Assembly: GCA_020186115.1 (NCBI GenBank)
Contig: WSYJ01000015.1
Span: 132,284-196,283 of the forward strand
Length of the DNA stretch: 64,000 nt
Reading direction: 5' to 3'
Source of the DNA: Histomonas meleagridis
Lineage: Eukaryota; Parabasalia; Tritrichomonadida; Dientamoebidae
Shown here: positions 9,691 through 19,112 of the stretch, piece after piece
Layout: every line of letters begins with the position of its first letter
Position numbering within the stretch: position 1 is the stretch's first letter
Position numbers and translations under genes: made by a program
Notes under the pieces: model-generated
What the model saw: the letters and a program-made list of their open reading frames with translations, nothing else
Database searches by the model: none
Told to the model about the DNA's origin: nothing

Positions 9691-10956
9691 ATGTTTGCTC
9701 TTCTCTTGATCAATACATTATCTTACATTGACGCAGTCGAAATCCCAGAAGGTCTTTCTAATGCTGATGCTTGCTCAATCTGCAAGACAGTTGTTGGTGG
9801 AATTGCTGGATTCATCGGTGCTTCACCAGTTCAATCAGTCATCAAACAATTAGCTCTTGGTCTTTGCGGTAAATTCTCTGGCTCTGGCAACACACTTTGC
9901 AAGAACATTGTTAACAAGCTCCCAACAATCTTATCATACCTCTCAAAAGGTCTTTCTAAGGCTAATGTCTGCAGCAGAATCAACGTTTGCAAGTCCAACG
10001 ATGAAGAAGAAGATGACGAAATCGAATACATCGAAATCCCAGAAGGTCTTGAAAACGGAATCGCCTGCTCCATCTGCAAGCACCTTGTTAACGCAGTTGC
10101 CAAGGTTCTTTCCAGCTCATCTGTCCAATCCAAGGCTACAGAAGCCGCACAAAAGCTTTGCCAAAAACTTCCAAAGATCGGTCGTAACTTCTGCGATAAA
10201 CTCGTCTCCAAGTATCTCGGCAAGATCATGACATGGCTCGGTCAAAAGGTTGGTGCTTCCACAATCTGTAACAAGCTCAAGTCATGCAGCGGCAATGATG
10301 TTGATTGCGATGATGCATATCTCGAACTTTATCTTGAAATGGACGATGATGACTTTGTTACTGAAATCGAACTTCCATTAGGCCTTTCTAACGCAGACAA
10401 CTGCGCTATCTGCAAGAAGGCTGTCGGCTTCGTCTCAGATGCCATGCGTAACAGCGTTGTCCAAGTTGTTATCGTTAAGGCTGCTGCTACAGCTGCATGC
10501 GGTTTAATCAGCGGTGGTGTTGGCGCTGCTCTCTGCAAGACAATCGTCAAGGTTTCCGTCTGCCCAATCATGAACTGGCTCAGCCAGAAGCTTTCACAAT
10601 CCAAGATCTGCTCCAAGCTCGGCTACTGCAAGGGTAACGATATCGAAGAACTCGACTTCGATGTCGAAGAAGAAGACGATGATGATCTCATCTACATCGA
10701 AATCCCAGAAGGTATCGACAACGCTTCTGTTTGCTCAGTCTGCAAGACAGTCATTAATGGAATCGTTTCCATCATGAAGAACACAAAGGTTACATCACAA
10801 ATCGCTAAGTTAGCTGCTAACCTCTGCAGCAAGGTTCCAGCCCTCCTCCAAGGCGTTTGCAAGCAACTCGTCGGAAGCGCACTCCCAAGCATCATCAAAT
10901 GGCTCGGAAACGGACTCTCATCCCTTAACGTTTGCCAAAAGGTTCACCTTTGCTAA
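9691..10956 (+). CDS. Secreted protein with four saposin B-type domains
   Basis: 421 residues. A short hydrophobic N-terminus (FALLLINTLSYIDA) is a likely signal peptide. Four tandem saposin-like domains start at about residues 20, 118, 225 and 344, each introduced by the near-identical IEIPEGL/IELPLGL and each with six cysteines in the SapB pattern: C28, C31, C59, C70, C94, C100 in the first. Acidic D/E linkers join them. Saposin-like proteins of trichomonads and amoebae bind lipids, and some form membrane pores; whether this one does cannot be told here. Third positions are richer in C than in neighbouring genes, suggesting high expression. The start lies directly after a TCATAAAA initiator-like sequence. 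Confidence 0.88.
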   Translation: MFALLLINTLSYIDAVEIPEGLSNADACSICKTVVGGIAGFIGASPVQSVIKQLALGLCGKFSGSGNTLCKNIVNKLPTILSYLSKGLSKANVCSRINVCKSNDEEEDDEIEYIEIPEGLENGIACSICKHLVNAVAKVLSSSSVQSKATEAAQKLCQKLPKIGRNFCDKLVSKYLGKIMTWLGQKVGASTICNKLKSCSGNDVDCDDAYLELYLEMDDDDFVTEIELPLGLSNADNCAICKKAVGFVSDAMRNSVVQVVIVKAAATAACGLISGGVGAALCKTIVKVSVCPIMNWLSQKLSQSKICSKLGYCKGNDIEELDFDVEEEDDDDLIYIEIPEGIDNASVCSVCKTVINGIVSIMKNTKVTSQIAKLAANLCSKVPALLQGVCKQLVGSALPSIIKWLGNGLSSLNVCQKVHLC

Positions 10957-11851
10957 GAAATTTAACATAGTCAATTTTAAATAATCAATTTGAACGAATT
11001 TTTTTTTTTTCTATTTTTTAAATAAATATATTATAATTTGTATTTGCTCAGATAAAACTTCAAAATCTCAAAGATTATCCAAATGTTGTAAGCTCATGAG
11101 CTATACGTATACGTCTAAATTTCATCCAAATGATAAACACTTTACATGAAACACAAGTGATAAAATATATCAGGAAAAAATTAAAAAATTTAGGTTATAA
11201 TGGAAAAAATGCATTGTTTTTTCAAAAAGCAAAAGAAAGATATTCTCAATTTTAAACATATGCTACACGTTTAACTTGAGTAGTTCTGCACTTGTCTAAG
11301 ATATACCTTACAGTATGCGTTTCAATAGGCTTATTTTCTTTCTAAACAGATTTGTCAAAATAATGAAAAATAAACTCATATCCATGATCTTTTATCACCT
11401 TCTCCTTATCTTTAAGAAAAAGCATAAAAGCAGTTTTTGATACCAAAGATTTTTTGGCACATTCTAATGCTCGAGAAAGAAGGCTCATTTGAAAAGGAAT
11501 TTGAATATATAATTGGTCAGGATATTGTAGTGTTCTTTGTGTTGATATTTCATGAATATATTAGATTTTGTTGAAAGTGAAAAGAAAAATACTTTTCCAA
11601 ATACTTAGGTAGAATAATGTTTTCAAATTACATTTGTTAAATGATTATATTTTGAAAAATCCAAATGGAAATATATTTGGAAAATCAAAATTAAATTTTA
11701 TATCAAGAGAATATATTGAAATTATATTCAGCCTGCGTAAGAATAATAGGTTTTATTATGAAATGAATTAAGCAAGCATGAGAAAAGATCTCTGATATTT
11801 TTAAAACTTTACATAATTTGCCAAATAACCGATACAGAAAGTGAGGTCTTT
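10957..11851. other. Intergenic with one short open stretch
   Basis: Begins with a long T run near 10999-11010. Apart from the minus-strand open stretch listed separately (11342-11560) I see no gene. TAACCGAT at 11826-11833, 19 bp before the next ATG, is a Myb-type promoter site. Confidence 0.5.
11342..11560 (-). pseudogene. Possible gene fragment, 72 open codons
   Basis: On the minus strand an uninterrupted frame between two stops reads, near its middle, QYPDQLYIQIPFQMSLLSRA and ends HGYEFIFHYFDKSV. Its composition (Pro, Asp, Gln, Cys mixed) is more protein-like than the surrounding spacer. It has no ATG near its beginning and no promoter motif, so it is probably a remnant. No family recognised. 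Confidence 0.3.
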
Positions 11852-13030
11852 ATGTCCACAGACAATCAGAATCTTTTGGGCGATCATGAAAAAAACCAAG
11901 CATATACAAATATTGAATTAAATTCTAATCTTTCTAGTCTTCAAATTGATTCAACGAATCAAGATCAGCAAACACAAAGACCACGATATTTTGGAATTGA
12001 TCTCATTCGCGTTATTTCTTGCTACATGGTTATGCAAATACATTCAGGTGAATATTATTATATTCGCCCTGATTTAACTGTTCGAGAAGGAGATGATCCA
12101 ATATATGTTGGACTTTATAACTCACTTTTACGAACGTGTGTACCATTGTTTGTAATGATTTCAGGATATTTATTGTATCCTATTAAAACCGACATACCTA
12201 CCTTTTTAAAAACTCGATTAACACGTGTTTTATATCCATTTGTCTTTTGGTGTATTGTCTATGCATTTTATTTTTATTTTCGTGGACGGATAACATTGAA
12301 AGACGCATTTTTATCCATACCTAAAATTCTTGTTAATTTTGGTACTGAAGTTGGTCACTTATGGTATATCTATATGTTATTAGCCATTTATTTATTTGCG
12401 CCAATTATTTCACCATGGATTAAAATTGCAACCAAAGGGCAATTTATATATTATTTAATATTTTGGGCTATTACAGGTTTTATTCCATATATTCACTTAA
12501 AGTTTCCAAATATTTGGGGCGAAGCATCATGGAATAACACTCCAAGTCTACTTCCATTTACAGGGCATGTTGGATATGCCGTTTTAGGCTCATTCGTTAA
12601 GCTCCATCTTGGCCAATATGATTTGTATTGGCTTGGAGCAATATTTGTTATTGTTGGCTATGTAGCTACGACAATTATTTTCGAATATTTGTTGTCTATT
12701 GGCACTAAAAGCGCCGTCGATTTGGAATTAAGTTGGAACTATGATACAATTAATGTTGTTTGCATGACTTTTGGTTTGTTTCTTTTGTTAAGGAAAATCC
12801 AATGTAATAATAAAATAGTTGTTAAGATATTTCAGGATATAGCACTGAAATCATATGGAATGTACTTGGCACATATTTTGGTGTTGGATGGATTCCATAT
12901 GTTGTTCGACCCAAATTTAAAGCATTGTGTGATATGCGTACCTGCAATTGCAATATGTACATTCATTTGTACTTATATTGTAATTAAAATTATTTCGTAT
13001 ATCCCTTATAGTAAATATATAATTGGATAA
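11852..13030 (+). CDS. Acyltransferase 3 family membrane protein (OafA/WecH type)
   Basis: 392 residues. After a polar ~43-residue cytosolic tail, about ten hydrophobic segments follow. RYFGIDLIRVISCYMVMQIH (45-64) is the first helix of the acyltransferase-3 family with its conserved Arg and catalytic-type His64, and PLFVMISGYLLYP (98-110) is the second signature. Family members transfer acetyl or other acyl groups to sugars or lipids across membranes; the acceptor here is unknown. The family is typical of bacteria (O-antigen and glycan acetylation), so lateral transfer is plausible, though the gene now has trichomonad-like base composition and promoter. The stop reads TAAAT. Confidence 0.85.
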   Translation: MSTDNQNLLGDHEKNQAYTNIELNSNLSSLQIDSTNQDQQTQRPRYFGIDLIRVISCYMVMQIHSGEYYYIRPDLTVREGDDPIYVGLYNSLLRTCVPLFVMISGYLLYPIKTDIPTFLKTRLTRVLYPFVFWCIVYAFYFYFRGRITLKDAFLSIPKILVNFGTEVGHLWYIYMLLAIYLFAPIISPWIKIATKGQFIYYLIFWAITGFIPYIHLKFPNIWGEASWNNTPSLLPFTGHVGYAVLGSFVKLHLGQYDLYWLGAIFVIVGYVATTIIFEYLLSIGTKSAVDLELSWNYDTINVVCMTFGLFLLLRKIQCNNKIVVKIFQDIALKSYGMYLAHILVLDGFHMLFDPNLKHCVICVPAIAICTFICTYIVIKIISYIPYSKYIIG

Positions 13031-13646
13031 ATTGATGAATTGGATTCTCAATAATCAATTTATTTTAGGTTTATTTTATCTGATTAATAAATTAATAAAT
13101 TATAAAAATTTAAAATAATTTTTGTTTATGTTTAATTAAAGTCATTAAAAATATTTTGGCCCATTTATTATATATGTTTTTAAACTTATATAATCTGATA
13201 TGACAAATGACAATTTCTGCATCAGGATTGGAAAAAACCAATGCTAAATAAAGAATTTTATGTTAAGCTTTTCGAGTTTATTTCAAAGTATGAACGAAAG
13301 AAAAATCTAAATATTTTTATGGTAAAATTTCATTATAATGGGAATTAAAAAACTCTTGTCAAGTTCAAGAAGAAATGTTCATGTCAAACATTAAATACTA
13401 ATTGGGATTTCAGTAATACTATATGCTTTTTTAATAATTTGTTATTAAAGTTCTTAAAGTCCAAAGAAGTTCTACAAGTTTCAAATGAAATAAATCACAA
13501 CAAAAGATCAAAAAATAATTTGTAGATGAAAATTAATGAAGAAACATCAGTTTTCCTATAACTTGACTTATATCAAACTTTTTATTTACTAACATGTGTT
13601 TTTGCTCAATTTGTTTTCTTTCTTTTCACAACAATAAACTCATATC
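13031..13646. other. Intergenic, nothing recognised
   Basis: About 600 bp of AT-rich spacer between convergent genes; no open frame, repeat or structured RNA seen. Confidence 0.5.
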
Positions 13647-14465
13647 TCATATCAATACCTGGGTAATTATAGGAAGGAACTCCCCATAAACTATAAAATT
13701 CTCCAATCCCCATATGTTATATCCATCTTGCCGATGGTCAGTTGAATCAGAAGGGTCCGCGACAATTACAATGTCATCTTTTGTTCTTTCTGTTTCCATT
13801 GTATCAATTCCAATGATAACAAGATAGTGACCGCCCCAGTCCATGTGGTGAACAATGATTGGATATCCTTGGTCAATCATCTGAATCGCCCAATTCTTAA
13901 ACGACAATTCATCGTTGAAAGGCATTTCTCCAACATTTCGATTTGATATCGTCTCATAGCCAAGAGTTATTAAAGCATTCTCAATGCTTTGAGGCGGAGC
14001 TCAAGCTTTCCGTGTGAGTTATTGTGGATATCGGTGCCAATGTCAGCAATTTCTGCACAATATGACTCGTTTAATGTAGAATTTTGGTGTGTGAGATAAT
14101 CAAGCGCCATTATTATACAGCCACAACCACAGGTATATGAAGAAGTTTGCTGATAAGTCCTGAAATGATTAAGAATGTGCAGCCCGTTCTCTGATTTCAT
14201 GTTGTAATAATCGTTCATCGTATAGTACTTCGAATATAATATATCATTTTTGAATTGAAGTGATGCAGCACCTTTTGTTTCGTTCCCATAATAACTGCCA
14301 AGAATTGGGATGATTTGTTTTTGATAAAACTAGGAAAAGAGAAACAACAAGTCCGATAATAATAAATAGGAAAATAACGTTAATAACGATTAACACTGTT
14401 TTAGATGTGTCACGTGCCTTTTTGTGCCCTTCATCAAATTGTTGAAAACTTGCAGAAGAGCTCAT
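13647..14465 (-). pseudogene. C39-like cysteine peptidase with membrane anchor, two frameshifts
   Basis: Three consecutive frames form one protein of about 270 residues. 14465-14244 gives a cytosolic tail and a hydrophobic anchor (VLIVINVIFLFIIIGLVVSL). Next, 14218-13970 holds SSYTCGCGCIIMALDYL, the Cys segment of C39-like papain-fold peptidases. Then 13925-13647 holds GGHYLVIIGID and VADPSD, the His and Asp segments. Between piece 1 and 2 the sequence continues in the other frame (YYGNETKGAASLQF), and between 2 and 3 likewise (PPQSIENALITLGYET), so one-base-type shifts occur near 14310 and 14000. Pieces 1 and 3 are in the same frame, so the shifts compensate. All three catalytic segments persist, so decay is recent or the shifts are sequence errors. 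A Myb-type palindrome lies 41 bp upstream. Confidence 0.7.
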
Positions 14466-15433
14466 TAATAGCTCTCTAAATCAAAAAATGTGGGTGAAGT
14501 GAAGCAACGGTTAACCGTCCTATTCAATTGCTTTTTTTGAAACAGTTTGTATGAATTTTGATAGGAGTAAAGTTGTTGGTGTTGTCTGTATTAACGTTCT
14601 CGTGAAAATGTGTGGTAAAAAGAAATAATTAAATTATATGTTTATCTCTGAATCATCGAATATTAAAACATATAATTATATTTTGAATAAACACTGACAT
14701 ATCATAAGTATTACATTGTTGAAAATGCCATTAAATTTGAATACAATTGAAAAAAAAGCTTTTTTATATACATTTCACTTTAACGGTTTCTTCATATAAC
14801 GTGCTTACTTTCCGAGCACAAAAATCATCGAATAACCGCAAAAAACATACAATATTAACTAAAACCGCAAAAAGTGTGGAAAATACTCGACTTTTTTCCA
14901 TATTTTGACGGCCGAATAAATTTGTAAATCATTTCATACCAGCCTTATAATGAGAAATATTTCATTAAGACACAAATAGGTTTAATTAGTGCATTACATA
15001 TATGAATCCAACGGCTTAAGCTTATGAATATGTATATCTTCATATTATAATAAAAAATTTTGAGCATTAATATAATTAAAATAAGTACATTAACAATTCC
15101 ACATGAGAATACATATTTGTAATATAATATCAAATGTATAAAAATTAAATAAAGTTTTGCTTCTGAAGAATTTGTTATAATTTATTCAATTTTGGAATTG
15201 TAAACAGGAATAAAATTTATCATTCAAATCGTTTTGTTAAATTCTCAAATATTTCTGTGGAATTAAATTATGGGGTGATCATGTCACAGAACAATATTGA
15301 ATACAATTTAAATGAAAACAAAACAATTGATTCAAAATGATCAACCCTAATACTCTCAAATATCCCTTTTTCGTTTGTTGTCAATAAACGTTGAATTTTT
15401 TCAATTTTCTTCAAAATAAAATTCAATATCATA
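14466..15433. other. Intergenic between divergent genes
   Basis: About 970 bp. The left end holds the promoter of the C39-like gene (palindrome at 14507-14518). The remainder is AT-rich with no convincing coding frame; a 62-codon stretch at 14945-15133 is hydrophobic low-complexity and not called. No Myb-type site is seen directly before the Myb gene. Confidence 0.5.
14506..14518. promoter_or_regulatory. Palindromic Myb-type site
   Basis: AACGGTTAACCGT contains the perfect 12-base palindrome ACGGTTAACCGT, two YAACNG half-sites head to head, 41 bp upstream of the C39-like start. Confidence 0.55.
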
Positions 15434-15997
15434 ATGCAGAAAATGATAACATGCACGAATATACCAAGTTTTGTCAAGGCTGCAAAAAGAAAGTTTTCAT
15501 TAGAAGAAGACCAAATTATCATTGATATGGTATGTAGATATGGAATACATTGTTGGAAACAAGTGGCTAAAGAAATAGGGAGAACACCACGACAATGTAG
15601 AGAAAGATGGAAGCATTATTTGTCTCCTGGAATCGATTCAAGTCCTTGGACAGAGGAAGAAGATATAATATTAACCAGAAAGTATTCTAAGATTGGCCCG
15701 AAGTGGTCTGTAATTCGAGAGTCTTTGCCTGGAAGAACTGATGTAAGCATAAAGAATAGACACGCGCTATTAATGAGAAGAGAGAAAAAAAGTAATCGCA
15801 AAAAAGAACTAATGTTAGTTACAGCAAAAAAGAAAAATGAATCTGATTCAAAGTTCATTGATGAGGCACAACATGATTTCTTCCAAGTGCTTCAGGATTT
15901 GGAGAACACGATTTTCTCTGCTGATCCATTTTCAATCACATATGAGGACTTCAATGATATTTTAAATGAACCATTCCAATTTTCACAAACACATTAA
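15434..15997 (+). CDS. R2R3-type Myb-like DNA-binding protein
   Basis: 187 residues. Two Myb/SANT repeats: about residues 20-68 (FSLEEDQIIIDMV ... CWKQVAKEIGRTPRQCRERW) and 72-118 (PWTEEEDIILTRKY ... KWSVIRESLPGRTDVSIKNR). Both keep the spaced Trp residues and the recognition-helix patterns QCRERW and SIKNR. A basic stretch (RREKKSNRKKE) follows, then an acidic C-terminus. Size and two-repeat layout match the trichomonad Myb family, whose characterised members bind YAAC-type promoter elements; such elements are frequent in this window. The stop reads TAAAT. Targets cannot be inferred from position. Confidence 0.88.
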   Translation: MQKMITCTNIPSFVKAAKRKFSLEEDQIIIDMVCRYGIHCWKQVAKEIGRTPRQCRERWKHYLSPGIDSSPWTEEEDIILTRKYSKIGPKWSVIRESLPGRTDVSIKNRHALLMRREKKSNRKKELMLVTAKKKNESDSKFIDEAQHDFFQVLQDLENTIFSADPFSITYEDFNDILNEPFQFSQTH

Positions 15998-16285
15998 ATC
16001 CAAAAAATGTTCAGCATTTATAACATTCATAAATAATAAACATTTTCTGGTATACATATTATATAAGAAATTCCTGTGTATTATTTAATTATGAATATTA
16101 TCAAGTCACCCTGTTTATTCTCCATTTTTTTTCCTAAAAAGAATTATCACAAGTGTCATAACTTGACAGACATTATCAATTTATACAATATAATACATAT
16201 TATGTTAACAAATAAAGATAAACTTATATAATTACAGGAGAATTTCCAAAACAAAATAACATTACGAAATAATAACAAATTTTAT
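15998..16285. other. Intergenic between convergent genes
   Basis: AT-rich 3' flanks of the Myb gene and the coiled-coil gene; nothing else seen. Confidence 0.5.
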
Positions 16286-19000
16286 TTAAATATCATTAAT
16301 TTCTTTTAGTGCAGGCAAAGCCTTTCTTGAGATTATCTTTATCATATCCTTTTTATTTCTATCATTCAGAGATATATCTCTGTTATTAATCTGTAACTTT
16401 ATCATTATTTTTTCCAATTTTCTCAAGTTCTTATCCAACACTGGACACAATTTACATTCTCTTTGATTAATTTCATTAATTTTTTCTCTTTTCTCATTAT
16501 TTATTTCAATGATTTCATTACATTTATTATTTAAATCAGAAATTTTTTCTTTATACACAGCAATATCAGCTTCTACTTTTATATCTTTTTCATTTTGGAT
16601 TCCTTTTACTTCTTCTTCCATTCTTTTAATTTCATTATTTATTTTTTCGAATTCTTTTTTTTCGATTTCATTTGATTCATTATTAATTTGTTTTTCTTCT
16701 TCTTCAAATTGATTTTGAATTTCGTTTTTTATTTTTTGTATAATTTGATTTGTTTCTTCTTTGATTTTATTGGACATCGAATCGTTCGACATTTGTATAT
16801 TACAAAGTTCATTTTTTAATGTTTCTTTTTTAAGTTGAAATTCTTCTTTAAATTTTTTATATTCCAAAATTTTCATTTGCGCTTTTGATTGTTCTTTAGA
16901 TTTTAATGGTTCGAATTCTTTTTTTATCATTTCCTTCATTTTCGATTTCTTCATTTCATTTTGTTCACGTAATTGTAATAATTTATTTTCCATTTCTTCA
17001 ATTTTTTGATTATATTTTCGAATCTTTGATTCATTATCATCGAATTGATGTTCGAGATTTATTATTTCTTTTTCTTTTATTTCAATGCTTTCACGTATCA
17101 TATTTACTCTATCTTTAGCTGAATTATTTGCTTCTGAAAGTCCATTTTCATATTCCTCAGTAACTTTTTGAAGGTGTAACCGCAAAGATGAAACTTTTTG
17201 AATAGTTTCTTTCAGTTTTACTTTGCATTGATCTAATTCTTCTAATGCTTTTGTTTCATCTTCTTTCAGATTTATAGTTTCGTTTAAATATTTTTCACGA
17301 GATTTATCTATATGCTCTTCAATTTCGTTAATAGTAATAACTTTTTCTTTATCATTTTCATTTTCTTTTTTCTGTTGTTCGATTTTTTGACGAATTAATT
17401 TTTCTTCTTCGTTAAGAAATGAAATTTGTTCCAACAAAATTTTTTGTTCTTTTTCATGTTTTTCATGAATTAATTGTAATTTATTTTTATGATTTTCAAT
17501 CTTTGAATTTATTTCTTTTTCACTTTTAATATTTTCATTATTTATATTAATTTCACTTAATTCGGTTTTTATTGATTTTTGATTTTCTTGAAGAATTCGT
17601 CCAAGTTCTTTTTTAAGTGCCAAAAGTTTAGCTTCATAATATTTATCATCTTGACTTTCTTTATCATAAATATTTCTTGCATCGTTTTCATAATTAACTT
17701 TAATATCGACGATTTGTTTTCTCCATTCTATTTTAACATTTTCGATTTCATTATAAATTGAACTTATTTCATCATTTAATTTTTGTATGTTTTGTTTTTG
17801 TATTTCTTTAATTTCTTTTATTTTTATATTATGCGAATTATATTTCTCATTTATTTTACTTTCAAATGATTTTTCTTCATCTTTTGTTTTTGTTATTAAC
17901 TTTTGTAATGATTGTTGAAGATTATTAAGTCTTTCTTCAAACATTTGTTGTTGTTTCTCATGATCATTTTTTAATAGTTCATTTCTTTGTTCAAGTTCAT
18001 ATTTAATTTTTTGTTGGATTTTATCTGTTTGTTTTTGTTTTTGAACATTAACATAATTTTTGCTTTCGGAAATATCATTTTTTAATTGTTTGATTTCTTT
18101 GTTTTTTTGTTCAATAATAAATTGTTTATCTTTTACTTTATTCGTAACTTCGTCATTTTCTTTGGAAAATAATTCTGCAAGTTCATTCTTTCGTTTTTCC
18201 CAACTTAAATTTTGTTCGTTTTCGATTTTACGAAGTTCAGAATTTAATGAATCGTTTTGTTGTTGGAGATCAAAAATTTTTTCTTCAATCGATTTATATT
18301 CTTTAGATAATGTTTCTTTATAATTAATTAATGATTGATTATTTAATGATTGAAGATCGCGAATTTTTGATTCACGAAGTTGTTTAGATGTTTCAATCTC
18401 TTCTTCTGTACGTGATATAGCTTCAAGTACATTTTTAAGACTTTCTTCTTTTTGGGATATTTGCCGTTCAAAATATTGCGTTATTCGATTAGTTTCAGAA
18501 TCGATCTTTTCTTTTGAAGAAAAATTAATTGATTCCATCTCCTTTTGAAGTTGTTCCATTCTTCGGTTGTGTTCTTTTTTTGAGTCTTCTAATGATTTTT
18601 GTAGTTCTTGATGTATATTACTTTTATGTTTATTAAAATCTTCTTTTTGTTGAATGATCTTGTCTTGTTGTTCTTTATAATGTTGACCTATCTGTGTATT
18701 TGCTTGATCTATAATATCATTAAAATGTTTAAAATGCCGTAGAAAATATAAATTAACTGAATTTACATAATTTGTTTGGAAATCAATTACCATTTTTTTG
18801 ATGCTTCTATTTAACGTTGCTTTTTCTTCTTGATGTCTTTCGGCCATTGTTTGTTTATATTTTTCTATGGCATAATCTGCATCTGTTAATAATTGTCGAA
18901 TTACTGATGAATCTATTTGACGTGTAATTTTTGTAGACCGAAGAATATCAAATAAATTTTGTTGATACTTTCTCTGGAGATTTTCAAATGTATCTCCCAT
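16286..19000 (-). CDS. Long coiled-coil protein (904 aa)
   Basis: The first ~100 residues are less charged and may fold separately. From about residue 100 to 860 it is a continuous Lys/Glu/Gln/Asn-rich coiled coil with almost no proline. A short C-terminal part has CKLCPVLDKNLRKLEKIMIKL and a basic end. No motor, kinase or zinc domain is visible. Such proteins in trichomonads often belong to the mastigont or other cytoskeletal structures, but nothing here proves that. It shares a 112-bp promoter region with the WD40 gene on the plus strand. The stop reads TAAAT. Confidence 0.8.
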   Translation of the reverse strand: MGDTFENLQRKYQQNLFDILRSTKITRQIDSSVIRQLLTDADYAIEKYKQTMAERHQEEKATLNRSIKKMVIDFQTNYVNSVNLYFLRHFKHFNDIIDQANTQIGQHYKEQQDKIIQQKEDFNKHKSNIHQELQKSLEDSKKEHNRRMEQLQKEMESINFSSKEKIDSETNRITQYFERQISQKEESLKNVLEAISRTEEEIETSKQLRESKIRDLQSLNNQSLINYKETLSKEYKSIEEKIFDLQQQNDSLNSELRKIENEQNLSWEKRKNELAELFSKENDEVTNKVKDKQFIIEQKNKEIKQLKNDISESKNYVNVQKQKQTDKIQQKIKYELEQRNELLKNDHEKQQQMFEERLNNLQQSLQKLITKTKDEEKSFESKINEKYNSHNIKIKEIKEIQKQNIQKLNDEISSIYNEIENVKIEWRKQIVDIKVNYENDARNIYDKESQDDKYYEAKLLALKKELGRILQENQKSIKTELSEININNENIKSEKEINSKIENHKNKLQLIHEKHEKEQKILLEQISFLNEEEKLIRQKIEQQKKENENDKEKVITINEIEEHIDKSREKYLNETINLKEDETKALEELDQCKVKLKETIQKVSSLRLHLQKVTEEYENGLSEANNSAKDRVNMIRESIEIKEKEIINLEHQFDDNESKIRKYNQKIEEMENKLLQLREQNEMKKSKMKEMIKKEFEPLKSKEQSKAQMKILEYKKFKEEFQLKKETLKNELCNIQMSNDSMSNKIKEETNQIIQKIKNEIQNQFEEEEKQINNESNEIEKKEFEKINNEIKRMEEEVKGIQNEKDIKVEADIAVYKEKISDLNNKCNEIIEINNEKREKINEINQRECKLCPVLDKNLRKLEKIMIKLQINNRDISLNDRNKKDMIKIISRKALPALKEINDI

Positions 19001-19112
19001 TAGAAAAACATATTAACGGTCGTCACAATAACGTATGTTTTAGGGTGGATCATTTTAACCGAAAAAGCATTTTGTGTTCATAACTGGTCGTATTCAAAAC
19101 AACTCTCCATTA
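19001..19112. promoter_or_regulatory. Bidirectional promoter with three Myb-type sites
   Basis: Between divergent start codons at 19000 (-) and 19113 (+). It holds TTAACGGT (19013), TAACGT (19029) and TTTAACCG (19054), plus a GGGTGGATCATTTT stretch (19043-19056) whose reverse complement resembles the GGACCACCCC element of the VPS36 promoters. Confidence 0.55.

Noticed and set aside
9831-10231. 132- and 124-codon frames inside the saposin gene
   Set aside because: Other phases of a C-rich coding sequence with clear SapB domains in the main frame.
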